This document shows positions 35,459 through 44,538 of a stretch of 64,000 nt of DNA, in pieces (the first letter of the stretch is position 1; every line of letters starts with the position of its first letter). A program made the translations under genes and the position numbers. Source of the stretch: Burkholderiales bacterium Ga0077544 (GTDB taxonomy: Bacteria > Pseudomonadota > Gammaproteobacteria > Burkholderiales > Burkholderiaceae_D). Below the pieces are notes generated by a model, which did no database searches, was not told where the DNA came from, and was given only the letters and a program-made list of their open reading frames with translations. The DNA lies in assembly GCA_001464355.1 (NCBI GenBank), contig LNEU01000016.1:62001-126000 (forward strand), given 5' to 3'.

Positions 35459-35881
35459 TTAACGACGATAGTCGCCGCGGTCATAGCCGCCGTATTCGCC
35501 ACGACGTCCATTCGATTGATAACGGTCCCGATAGTCGTTACGTCGGCTGTAATCATCGCGATAAACCGGTCTTGCATAGACCGGCGCTGGCCGGTAATAG
35601 ACAGGTTGCGCTTGATAATAAGGTTGGGCCTGATAGTAGCCTTGCGGTTGGCGACGTCCGTAATGACGATCATCGCTGTGACCGCTGGATGCACTCGCAC
35701 CCACTACTGCGCCCAGCACGCCGCCGATAATGGCTGCATCCTGGCCGCCGACGCTGTTACCGATTACTGCCCCGACCACCGCACCCAGCGCCGTATTGAC
35801 ACCACGATTATCAGCGGAAGCCGTCGTCGAGACTGCGGCTGTCGCCAGCAAAGCAATGCCTATCCATTTTTTGTGCAGCAT
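35459..35881 (-). CDS. Glycine-zipper exported protein, 140 residues
   Basis: Signal peptide (IGIALLATAAVSTTASA), then a glycine-zipper segment VVGAVIGNSVGGQDAAIIGG followed by VLGAVVGAS, then a Tyr/Gln/Arg-rich tail (YYQAQPYYQAQPVYYRPAP). Glycine zippers (GxxxG repeats) occur in outer-membrane lipoproteins such as the SlyB group and in membrane-inserting peptides; here there is no lipobox, so periplasmic or membrane-associated. The ATG at 35881 follows AGGAGTCAATC. Third of the local set of small Tyr-rich envelope proteins. Confidence 0.78.
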   Translation of the reverse strand: MLHKKWIGIALLATAAVSTTASADNRGVNTALGAVVGAVIGNSVGGQDAAIIGGVLGAVVGASASSGHSDDRHYGRRQPQGYYQAQPYYQAQPVYYRPAPVYARPVYRDDYSRRNDYRDRYQSNGRRGEYGGYDRGDYRR

Positions 35882-36143
35882 GATTGACTCCTGTACCCAC
35901 GGCGAAAACCAGATTTGGTTTATGAATCGCGTCGGCATGGAATCACTATATAGATCGGGTGTGGGAAATCCACGGGTGAAATAGTCTTTTACAACTGTAA
36001 AGAAGTATGAAGACGATGGGGCTCAGGCAAGGGAATAATCAACGGCGGTGCAGCAGAGATAGATGATGGGAATCGCATCAATTCTCTCGGCGACTATCGA
36101 TGAAACTCCACAGATACTGAAGCATCACTATCTGTGAACAGAC

Positions 36144-37406
36144 TTATTGCAAATTGACTTCGGAAACGATTTTCCACTGCGCACCTTCTTTCGCCCAGTA
36201 CTGGCGCTTGCGCGTGACGTGCTTGCCCTTGCCGATGAGCGCTTCCTGAGTGAAGGCAGCGACAATCATTTCCTTTTGATCCTTGCCATCCGGATACCGG
36301 AATAAAGTCACATCACGCAGTGCCACCTCTATCTTGCGCGCACCCAGAGTTGATTGCTGCAACTTGGTCAGCCAGCCATCCAGGCTTTGGCCGCGTGGTG
36401 CTTTAAAGCTGCGCGAATAATGACGACGTAAACGATCCGGATCGGTACTCTCAACATCGACACGCCATGACTCCAGCATTTTGTTGGCGCTGAGTTTGTC
36501 TGCTTCCCATTTTGCCTTGGAGACGAACTTCAAATCGTCACTGATGATAACGGGCGTATTGCCGACTTCAACAGTTGCCGATAATTCCTTTAGATCAGCA
36601 TTGGTGAGCACCACGCAACCATCCGAGGACAAAGGTGGGCGGCTGTAACTATCCGATGGCACGCCATGCAACCAGATGCCCGAACCACTGCGGCCATTGG
36701 CCTTGTCCCATTCATTCGGATAATTGATAGGCAAGGCACCTGGACCGTAAAAATCAGGCAGCTTTGCACCCGCTAAACGTGCGGTGATGTAATAGACGCC
36801 GAGCGGTGTCTTTTGATCGCCTTCCTTGAATTTCTCTACACCGAGTTTGCCCTGACTAACGTAGTAATCGCTGACCAGTTTTAATTGTTCATTGTTGCGT
36901 TCATAAACATAGAGACGAGAACGTTTGGCATCGACCAGCACAATTTTTTTCTGGTCGTCGCGCATTTGCAGAATAACGCGCGGAATCATGTTCGGATCCG
37001 GACGCTCGCGCAAGGACTTCAAACGCACGATCGCTTCGGCACGAAGATTATTGAGTTTGTCGGCCGGCGCGTTAGGCGCGGCACCAAAGGTTTTGATAGT
37101 TTGCGTATGCAGCAAGAGCAAATCGCCACGCACCAGATGACCCAGCCGGAAAGTTGGATAGGCCGCAACCAAGGCATCCGCCTTGGCCTGCGCATCGCGC
37201 AAACGATTTGCAGCGAGGGACTTGTAGACCTCGATCAGCATGATTTCCGGATCGAGACGGGCCGGCACACCAGGCTTGGTACCGCTGGCAAAAGATGGCA
37301 ATGGCATACCTGCACCACCAGCGACCAGTAAGCTTAAAGCAGCGGCACCTGTCCAACATCCAATACGACGTGCGATTAACCGCAACTTTATTTTTTTACC
37401 AGCCAT
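36144..37406 (-). CDS. L,D-transpeptidase (YkuD) with C-terminal NTF2-like domain
   Basis: A 420-residue exported cell-wall enzyme. After an N-terminal signal/anchor (TGAAALSLLVAGGAG), the YkuD catalytic core carries IWLHGVPS and SSDGCVVL, the HG...SxGC motif with the nucleophilic Cys. These enzymes make meso-DAP cross-links in peptidoglycan or attach proteins to it. The last 110 residues (ESWRVDVESTDPDRLRRHY...YWAKEGAQWKIVSEVNLQ) look like an NTF2/SnoaL-type domain similar to the one ending the upstream TPR protein. Start and upstream stop overlap by one base (TAATG), indicating translational coupling. Confidence 0.88.
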   Translation of the reverse strand: MAGKKIKLRLIARRIGCWTGAAALSLLVAGGAGMPLPSFASGTKPGVPARLDPEIMLIEVYKSLAANRLRDAQAKADALVAAYPTFRLGHLVRGDLLLLHTQTIKTFGAAPNAPADKLNNLRAEAIVRLKSLRERPDPNMIPRVILQMRDDQKKIVLVDAKRSRLYVYERNNEQLKLVSDYYVSQGKLGVEKFKEGDQKTPLGVYYITARLAGAKLPDFYGPGALPINYPNEWDKANGRSGSGIWLHGVPSDSYSRPPLSSDGCVVLTNADLKELSATVEVGNTPVIISDDLKFVSKAKWEADKLSANKMLESWRVDVESTDPDRLRRHYSRSFKAPRGQSLDGWLTKLQQSTLGARKIEVALRDVTLFRYPDGKDQKEMIVAAFTQEALIGKGKHVTRKRQYWAKEGAQWKIVSEVNLQ

Positions 37407-38563
37407 TAGCTACCCGCACGCTCCTGCTTGATCTGCCATTTACCGGATTGCTTGATCAGCACCAGTGTCTTGCGGCTGTTCGCCTTGACCCGATCAGAAT
37501 CATAAATCTGGCGGAATTTTACGGTCGCGGTATTGCCGCTTACATTGACTTGCGGTGTTTCGATTTTGACGCTGATACGATCTTTGTCTTCGATACGGGC
37601 ACGACGCTCATCCGCCCATGCCTTGCGTGCCTGTCCTGCAGGCAAATCGAATTCACTGGAGTAAGCATTCAAATACGCTTTGACGTCGCGTGCGCTCCAG
37701 GCTTTGGCCCATGCGTTCACTGCACTCATCACCTGATCGCGTTCAGCATCGGCGGCGGCATTAGCTTTGGCCTTCGCTTCACGCTTGGCATCGGCTTCCT
37801 GTTTTTGCGCCAGCTTTTGTTGCTCTATTTTCGGATCTGGCTTGGCTTCCGTTTTTACTTCAGGCTTGGCTTGAGGTTTAGGTTCAACTTTTGGTTCGAC
37901 CTTGGTCACTTCCTTGACAGGAGCTTTAGGTTCGATCTTCGGCTCCGGCCTGGCTTCCACTTTTGCCGGCGCTGAAGGTGCTGCAGCAACCACCGCTACT
38001 TTTGGATTGGTACCGCCAGTCGTGTTGCCAACCAGCGTACGCACCATCGTCAGTTTGGATTTGGCGCCCGTGTTCGTATTGTCCAGTTGCAGCGCCTTGT
38101 CATAGGCCTGGCTTGCCAGCTTGGCATGTACATCACCCAGGTTTTCGTAGGCTGTGGCATATGTCGGGTTGGTGCGTATCGCCATATCGAGCGCAGTGCG
38201 GGCTTTTTCGTATTGACCGCTGGATGCGTACAGCACTGCCAGATTATTGTAAGGCTCAGGCAAGGTTGGATAATCTTCGGTCAACTTGCTGAAAATCGTG
38301 ATCGCTTCCGCCGATTTGCTTTGCTCAGTCAGAATCACACCCTTCAAGAAACGCATTTGCGCATCACGTGGATTTTTGGTCAAAAAAGCATCGGCTTTTG
38401 TCAATGCAGCAGCATGCTGCCCGGAGCGCAATAATTGCGAAACATCGGTCAGGTCATCGGCCAGCGCCGGAAAAACACAGAATCCTGCCAGAGACAAAGC
38501 CAAGGTCCGGCCCAACACGTAACGTAAGCCTGAATTGAAGGTGCGACGTGGCGCGAAGAACAT
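37406..38563 (-). CDS. Exported TPR protein with NTF2-like C-terminal domain
   Basis: A 385-residue periplasmic protein: signal peptide ending VFPALA-DD, three or four tetratricopeptide units (residues 25-150: HAALTKADAFLTKNP, PEPYNNLAVLYASSGQYEKA, ATAYENLGDVHAKLA), a long Lys/Pro/Glu linker made of KVEPKVEPKPQAKPEVK-type repeats, and a C-terminal domain (NAWAKAWSARDVKAYLNAYSSEF...SGKWQIKQE) of NTF2/SnoaL type. The ATG at 38563 follows AAGGAAAACC. It is the first gene of a pair with the L,D-transpeptidase, sharing the C-terminal domain type, which suggests a cell-wall role; the Pro-rich linker could span the peptidoglycan. Confidence 0.83.
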   Translation of the reverse strand: MFFAPRRTFNSGLRYVLGRTLALSLAGFCVFPALADDLTDVSQLLRSGQHAAALTKADAFLTKNPRDAQMRFLKGVILTEQSKSAEAITIFSKLTEDYPTLPEPYNNLAVLYASSGQYEKARTALDMAIRTNPTYATAYENLGDVHAKLASQAYDKALQLDNTNTGAKSKLTMVRTLVGNTTGGTNPKVAVVAAAPSAPAKVEARPEPKIEPKAPVKEVTKVEPKVEPKPQAKPEVKTEAKPDPKIEQQKLAQKQEADAKREAKAKANAAADAERDQVMSAVNAWAKAWSARDVKAYLNAYSSEFDLPAGQARKAWADERRARIEDKDRISVKIETPQVNVSGNTATVKFRQIYDSDRVKANSRKTLVLIKQSGKWQIKQERAGS

Positions 38564-38937
38564 GGTTTTCCTTGTTATGTTTATTGGATAAATGCGCACA
38601 GCCGATATAGTACGACAAACCGCACATCTTCCCAAACCGATTGCGAAGCGACGATGTGGCTGGATGACTACGTTTTTAGAGCAGCGCCAGCACCGCGTTT
38701 TACCCGCTACGGATGCTGCTGCTTAAAGTGCCGATGCCGGGACAGGATTTTCCGGGATTCAAGCGCTTACGGCAAGCAAATCGATGGCGGTCATTGATGG
38801 TGTTGGCATCCTTGCAAGGCAGCCGCAAAAATCCCCTCCCGAATGCACCAAGAGGGCGCAAGGCTGATTGCCCGGCACCCTCTTGCATCTGCAATGGCCA
38901 AGCGGGAAATCATCCCGCGAGACCTTTCCATATGGAT
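38564..38937. other. Intergenic region without visible genes
   Basis: Between the TPR gene promoter and the 3' end of the coiled-coil gene. An imperfect inverted repeat AAGAGGGCGC / GCACCCTCTT (38850-38884) could end the coiled-coil transcript, though its T-run is displaced. No coding frame has a ribosome binding site. Confidence 0.4.
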
Positions 38938-41900
38938 TTATCTGACTTCCGCGTCCAGCCCGCCGTTTGTGGCAGCGGCTGAAGAACTCGACAACGCATA
39001 CGAGATTTGCAGCGTGGCAGGTGCCACTGCTCCGCTAGAAACATTACTCACAGCCGCTACCGATTTTGCAGCCTGCGGTGCAAACATCTGCAGTGCATCA
39101 TGCTGAACGCTCCAGCCTGCGACGCCGACAAACAATGCCAAACCAGCTGCAATCGAAGTCCACATGCGCGCACCGGATTTGCTTTTTTGCGGGAGCGATG
39201 CGCCCGATTCTGCCAACACCGCAGTCGCGCGCAAACGCCATTCCTCGTGTTGCTCGCCGCGATCACTGATGCGGGAAATCAGATCACGTGCAATCGCCTC
39301 TGCCTCTGCCTGTTCGCGATCACTTTGCACCTGATCGACTTTCGATAATTCGAGTGCAACAACAGCAGCTTTTGCTTTTTCTTCGGCAGCAAGCAGTGCT
39401 TCGCGCTCTGCTGCAAGTTGCGCTTCCTGCGCCAGACGCGCTTCCTCTTCGGCAGCCAGACGCTGTTTGGATACCTCGGCCATTTCAAGCTCGGCGATTG
39501 CTGTCAGCTCGGCTTCCGTACAGGCTTTTTGTTCGGCTTGCAGTTTTTCTTCAATCGCGGCCAGTGCGATTTCGCTTGCTTCCAAGCGTTGCTGTTCCAG
39601 CATTTGCTGCTCTTCCAGCAATTCCAATGTGCGTTGTTCAGCCAGCGCACGTTGTTCCTCGACTTGCGCACGCTCGCGTGCTTCCAGTGCCTTGCGTTCC
39701 GCCGCTTCCATCACGATTCTCTGGGCTTCGACTTGCTGCATTTCTGTTGCCAGCAATTCTTTTTCTGCGTTAGCAATCACTTCAGTTGCATGACGCATCG
39801 CTTGTTGCGCCTGCTGTCTGCTGCGCAGAATATTTGCCTGTTCTTTTTCCGCATGTATTCTCAGTTCTGACTCATGCAAAGCGGCTTTTTCTGCTGCAAT
39901 TTTTTCCTGAGTAACGCGCAATATATTTGCCGCGCCTTGCAGACGCTGCTGTTCGGCTTGCAACTTTTCTTCAATGGCATCCATCGCCTTTTTTTCCAGA
40001 TCGGCACGCGCACGTTCTACCTTGGCCAACTCGACGGCTTGTCGTGCGGCTGCCTGCGCGGATTGCGCTGCCTGACGTTGCTGTTCGGCCTGCTGGGCAG
40101 CGGTTTCCAGCATTTGCTTTTCTGCCAGCAGAATCGCGGCATTGGCGGTACGCGATACCTGATCAGCATCAGCACGCGCCTGCAATACGCCCGCCTGTTC
40201 CTGCTCTTGCAAAATGCGTGCTTCCGCTTCAGCTCGAGCTTGTTGTTCACTGCTCAATTTTTGCTGTATCGCTGCCAGCGCCTTTTGTTCAGCCAGACTG
40301 CGTGTACGTTCAGTTTGTGCCAACTCCAGTGCTTCTGCCGCACGTTGTTCGGACGCCAGTGCATTCGCTTGTTGCAGCTCTGCCTTGATTCTGGTTTGTT
40401 CCAGCACTTCGCGACTTGCAATGCATTCTGCTTCGGCTGCTTCGCGAATTTTGCGTTCGTTCAGTTCGCGCTCGCGCAGCAACTCCATTTGCTGCAAGTC
40501 AGCGCGGATGCGTGCGTCAGCTTCTGCCTTGGCGGCAGCCTCGATCTGGCACTTTTCTTCCAGTGCCTGCAAGGCCAATGCTTCGGCCTCGGCGTGCTCG
40601 CGTTGCACGCGTGTGAGCTCGACCATTTGACGAACCTTGTTCAAGGCCAGATGCGCGGTTTTTCTTTGCAAGGCGGTCTTGGCTTTGGCCTGTTCCAGGA
40701 TGTGTTCATTCGCTACACACTCGGCCTGACGCGCGGCACGCAATTCCTTATCGGCCTGCTCTTGCGCCGCCAGCAATACAGAATTCTTTTCATTCGCACG
40801 CGCACTTGCTTGCGCTGCTGCGCATGCAGCATTTTCTTTCGCAATTCTGGCTTGCGCAGTCTGCATTTCTTTTTGTACCGCTGCGGCACGCTCACGCTCG
40901 GCTGCCAGTTTTTGCTGGGTCACGGCCAATGCCTTTTGCTCATCCTGCAAGCGTTGCGCCTGTACTTTCGCCAAAGCCACCGCTTCATGTGCTTGTGCCA
41001 GGGCCGCTTCTGCAGCAGCGCGCTTGAGGTTAGCTTGCTGTGCGGTTTGTTCCAGCTTGAGTTTGAGTGCTGTGCTTTCGGCTTCTTCCGCCGCCAAAAC
41101 TTGTTGTGCCGCGTCCTGTTGCTGTTGCAATAAAGCTGCCTGCTCCTTGCTCACTTCCGCGCGTGCAGTAGCGGTGGCCGCTGCCGCTGCTTCAAGTTGC
41201 TTCTTTTTCTGCAAGGCCAGCAATGTTGATTGCTCTGCTTCCAGGCGCGCATGTTCTGCGTTCGCCAGCGCAAGCGCTTGTTGTGCTTTTTGCGCAGCGA
41301 TTTCTGCCATTTGCTGTTGCAAGACTGCGCATTCTGCGGCCTTGTCGACTGCAAATTTTTCGGATATCGACCGTGCGCCAGCCATTTCCGCTGCAGCGCG
41401 TTCCATCGCAATGCGTTGTTCCGCCAATTCTCTGGCGCGTTGTTCTTCTTCAGCGCGTACGCGTGCCGCGGCTTCTGCCTGCTGTTCTGCGATGGCGCGC
41501 TGGCGTGCTTCTTCCTCTCCGCGTGCTTCTACCGCGATACGGGCGCGTGCCTGTTCATCGGCCTGATGTTCAGCTTCTACGCGCGCAATGGCGGAATTCT
41601 GCAATTGCTTTTCAACCTGGATGCGTGCTTCGGTGGCGACACGGATGCGTTCGTCCGCTTCACGACGCGATTGCGCGGCGACCGCTGCAATGTTTTCGAT
41701 ATGCTCACGACGTTCTGCCGCCGCACGCATTTCGGTTTCTGCCTGCAAACGTACCTGAATCGCTTCCAGCGCACGTTGTTCTGATTCGATACGCGCTTGT
41801 GCCGTTGCATGCTGCTCTTGCTCGGTAGCGGCACGTGCCAATGCATCTTCACGCGCGCGCACTTCGGCTGGCACCCGATTCAACATCGAAGCCAAGGCCT

Positions 41901-42678
41901 TGGTGTCGGCCTCTTCGCGTTGTTGTGTCAGCACCAGCGCATCGCGACGCGCATTGATCAGTGTCTGATTGGTTTCACGCGCACTTTTTTCACGTCGTTC
42001 ATGTTCACGCGCGAGGTCAGCCACGTGAGATTCAAGACGTGCACGTTCTTCGGCTTCGGCTTTTGCAGCTTCCGTCGCGATATGGGTAGCAGTGATGCGC
42101 TCCACCATTTGCTGACGTTTGTATTCTGTTTCCTGCGCCAGTTGCTCAGCGGCTTCTGCTGCCTGCGCGCCCAACTCTGTTTCTTCGGCGATTTGTTCTA
42201 TCGTGCGTTTGCGCGCCAGTTGCTCAGCCTTGGCACGTCCGATAGCAATAATGCCAAGCTGGGTATCGGCTTCAGTACGTGCGCGCAGTTCGGCGATTTC
42301 CTTGTTGACGGCAACCGTGCGTGCTTCACTGGCGGCACGCGCCTGACGCTCCACTTCAAGGCGGGCACGGCTGGCGGCGATGGCTTCTTCGGCAGCCTTG
42401 GCATTGCGGTTGGCTTCGGCGATGGCAGCGGCATCGGCTTGTGCGCGATCTTCTGCAAGCGAACGGGCATGCGCTTCAGCATACGCACGATTCTCGGCCG
42501 TCACGGTAGCCTTGGCTTCTGCTTCCACGCGGGCGATGGCTTCACGAATCGCCTTCAAATCCATGCCTGCCACGCGTGCGCCCGTCTTGGGCGCATCGAT
42601 CACAGTATCGATGAATTCGTCATTTCCCGCATCGGCTGCTTGCAGAGAAAAGTTTTTACGCAGTTGATTCGTTTCCAT
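38938..42678 (-). CDS. Very long coiled-coil protein with C-terminal membrane anchor
   Basis: About 1246 residues, almost all alpha-helical, dominated by Ala, Glu, Gln and Arg. No catalytic domain is recognised. Roughly residues 440-1080 contain at least four diverged repeats of about 110-125 residues built on the pattern VELAKVERARADLEKKAMDA, IEEKLQAEQ, then AEKQMLETAAQQAEQQR. A membrane helix (TSIAAGLALFVGVAGW) lies about 75 residues from the C-terminus, followed by an exported Ser/Ala-rich tail; there is no signal peptide. The ATG at 42678 follows GAGG with six-base spacing; an ATG six bases upstream also exists. Composition is TolA/SMC-like; a scaffold or a filament under the inner membrane is plausible. 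It follows two sensor-kinase genes by 169 bp. Confidence 0.75.
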   Translation of the reverse strand: METNQLRKNFSLQAADAGNDEFIDTVIDAPKTGARVAGMDLKAIREAIARVEAEAKATVTAENRAYAEAHARSLAEDRAQADAAAIAEANRNAKAAEEAIAASRARLEVERQARAASEARTVAVNKEIAELRARTEADTQLGIIAIGRAKAEQLARKRTIEQIAEETELGAQAAEAAEQLAQETEYKRQQMVERITATHIATEAAKAEAEERARLESHVADLAREHERREKSARETNQTLINARRDALVLTQQREEADTKALASMLNRVPAEVRAREDALARAATEQEQHATAQARIESEQRALEAIQVRLQAETEMRAAAERREHIENIAAVAAQSRREADERIRVATEARIQVEKQLQNSAIARVEAEHQADEQARARIAVEARGEEEARQRAIAEQQAEAAARVRAEEEQRARELAEQRIAMERAAAEMAGARSISEKFAVDKAAECAVLQQQMAEIAAQKAQQALALANAEHARLEAEQSTLLALQKKKQLEAAAAATATARAEVSKEQAALLQQQQDAAQQVLAAEEAESTALKLKLEQTAQQANLKRAAAEAALAQAHEAVALAKVQAQRLQDEQKALAVTQQKLAAERERAAAVQKEMQTAQARIAKENAACAAAQASARANEKNSVLLAAQEQADKELRAARQAECVANEHILEQAKAKTALQRKTAHLALNKVRQMVELTRVQREHAEAEALALQALEEKCQIEAAAKAEADARIRADLQQMELLRERELNERKIREAAEAECIASREVLEQTRIKAELQQANALASEQRAAEALELAQTERTRSLAEQKALAAIQQKLSSEQQARAEAEARILQEQEQAGVLQARADADQVSRTANAAILLAEKQMLETAAQQAEQQRQAAQSAQAAARQAVELAKVERARADLEKKAMDAIEEKLQAEQQRLQGAANILRVTQEKIAAEKAALHESELRIHAEKEQANILRSRQQAQQAMRHATEVIANAEKELLATEMQQVEAQRIVMEAAERKALEARERAQVEEQRALAEQRTLELLEEQQMLEQQRLEASEIALAAIEEKLQAEQKACTEAELTAIAELEMAEVSKQRLAAEEEARLAQEAQLAAEREALLAAEEKAKAAVVALELSKVDQVQSDREQAEAEAIARDLISRISDRGEQHEEWRLRATAVLAESGASLPQKSKSGARMWTSIAAGLALFVGVAGWSVQHDALQMFAPQAAKSVAAVSNVSSGAVAPATLQISYALSSSSAAATNGGLDAEVR

Positions 42679-42847
42679 CGTCATCCTCGCTTGAAAATCA
42701 ATTCCGCCGACCTTGCTTAGGCCAGCCGGAGTTTCTTAATAGGCATTATCGGAGGATGGTCGGTATATCAGGCGGGAAGAAGAGGGGGGAAATCCGGCTA
42801 TTTCGACGATATGACCGCTCCCGGGCGGGAAAATTACTGGGGGCTTG

Positions 42848-44530
42848 TCAGATGCTGGCGCCAGGCAATTGCTGCAAAATCCCTCTAAACCGCTCCATTC
42901 TGAACGGTTTGACAAGAAAATAGTTCATACCGGCGTCCATGCAGGTTTGTACATCCGACAAGGTCCCGGCTGCGGTCAATGCCACGATAGGCAAGCCCGA
43001 TGCCGGCCCCGACAGGCCTCGAATGATGCGGGTCGCCGCCAGCCCATCCATTTCCGGCATGTGCATATCCATCAGGACGAGGTCGAAATGACTTTGCTGA
43101 ACCGCAAGCACTGCCTCATGACCGTTTTGCGCGACTTGCACGGTGTGCCCGGATTTCTTCAGCAAGGCGACCGCAACCTTTTGATTCACTTCATTATCTT
43201 CGGCCAGCAGAATATGCAAGGTGCGAGCGGCGAGCGGGATGGCGATGCTCGCCTCAACCGGGTTTTTCCCGGCGTCCGCTGCCGGCGAAAATGCCAGTTC
43301 AAACCAGAACCGGCTGCCCTGACCCACTACGCTTTCCACCCCGATACAACCGCCCTGCATCTCGACAATCTTTTTGCAGATGGACAGGCCCAAGCCTGTA
43401 CCGCCGAAACGCCGCGAGATCGAACTGTCCGCCTGCGAAAAAGACTGGAACAAACGCGCCTGCGCTTCATCTGCAATGCCGATGCCGGTATCGATCACCG
43501 TAAATCGCAACGAGATCTGTGCGTCGCTGGCCGGCAGTTGTTCTATCTTCAGCGTGACGCTGCCCTCTTCGGTAAATTTCAATGCATTGTTGATCAGGTT
43601 CAGCAAGACTTGCCGCAAGCGCCCCACATCGCCCAGCAGCGCGCGCGGCAAGCTGGCCACGTAATCAACGCCGAGCGACAAGGCAGGACTGCGTGTTTTG
43701 CAATTCATCAAAGCAACGACGCTATCGACTGCCTTGATCAAATCAAAATCGCCAGACTCGAAATCCAGCTGGCCGGATTCCAGCTTGGAAAAATCCAGTA
43801 TGTCATTCAGGATGCTCAGCAAGGCTTCGGCCGAATACTGCGCGGTTTCCAGATGCTCTTTCTGTTCCGCATCCGAGGCCTGCGCCAATGCCAATTGCAG
43901 CATGCCGAGCATGCCGTTCATCGGCGTGCGTATCTCGTGGCTCATCACAGCGAGAAATTCGGATTTGGCACGATTAGCCGATTCGGCATCCTCTTTCGCC
44001 TCTGTCAGTTCACGCGTACGTTCAAGTACCTGACGTTCCAGATCGCGAGTCAAATTCTCCAGCGCGACGATATCGTCGTATGAACGCAAGGCAGAAATGA
44101 TGCACGTCAGCAGCTTTTGCCGCGTCAGTTCGGTTTTGGATTTGTAATCATTGATGTCGTAATCGATCACCACATCGCGCTCCGGGGCCTGACCCGGCTG
44201 CCCGGTGCGCAACACGATGCGCACGCGCCGGTTATTCATTTGCTCGCGAATCTGGCGCACCAGTTTCAAGCCGGCATTGTCTTCTTCCATCACCACGTCG
44301 AGCAAAATGATCGCAATGTCGGCATCCGCAGCCAGCATGTCGCGGGCTTCGCGTGCGGAATACGCATGCAGAAACTCAAGTTTGCGCCCCTTGAACTGCA
44401 CATCGATCATCGCAACTGCGGTCACCTGATGGACTTCTTCCTCATCATCTGCAATCAGGATTTTCCATGGCAGGTGCATGTCATCGCTGCGGCCTTCTTT
44501 TTCAGGTGCAAATACAAAATCTTCAAACAT
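42848..44530 (-). CDS. Hybrid histidine kinase, REC-HisKA-HATPase-REC
   Basis: A 560-residue soluble kinase. Residues 24-145 form a receiver ([13 protein letters not shown], Asp in [11 protein letters not shown]) followed by the segment [20 protein letters not shown] seen in receivers of DUF3369-type regulators; then a coiled linker, H-box [19 protein letters not shown]-box [15 protein letters not shown] and [12 protein letters not shown], and a C-terminal receiver ([29 protein letters not shown]). It lacks membrane segments. It starts eight bases after the stop of the 1683-residue kinase gene, so the two are one operon, and it may be the next relay step for that sensor. No HPt or output domain is fused. 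Confidence 0.92.
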   Translation of the reverse strand: MFEDFVFAPEKEGRSDDMHLPWKILIADDEEEVHQVTAVAMIDVQFKGRKLEFLHAYSAREARDMLAADADIAIILLDVVMEEDNAGLKLVRQIREQMNNRRVRIVLRTGQPGQAPERDVVIDYDINDYKSKTELTRQKLLTCIISALRSYDDIVALENLTRDLERQVLERTRELTEAKEDAESANRAKSEFLAVMSHEIRTPMNGMLGMLQLALAQASDAEQKEHLETAQYSAEALLSILNDILDFSKLESGQLDFESGDFDLIKAVDSVVALMNCKTRSPALSLGVDYVASLPRALLGDVGRLRQVLLNLINNALKFTEEGSVTLKIEQLPASDAQISLRFTVIDTGIGIADEAQARLFQSFSQADSSISRRFGGTGLGLSICKKIVEMQGGCIGVESVVGQGSRFWFELAFSPAADAGKNPVEASIAIPLAARTLHILLAEDNEVNQKVAVALLKKSGHTVQVAQNGHEAVLAVQQSHFDLVLMDMHMPEMDGLAATRIIRGLSGPASGLPIVALTAAGTLSDVQTCMDAGMNYFLVKPFRMERFRGILQQLPGASI

Positions 44531-44538
44531 GATGTGCC

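Noticed and set aside
39004-42720. Many long frames on the plus strand opposite the coiled-coil gene (for example 39874-41133 and 41797-42720)
   Set aside because: They are mirror frames created by the repeated GCN/GAR/CAR codons of the coiled-coil protein; translations are Cys/Leu/Phe-rich and repetitive, without ribosome binding sites, and the minus-strand protein is continuous over 3.7 kb.
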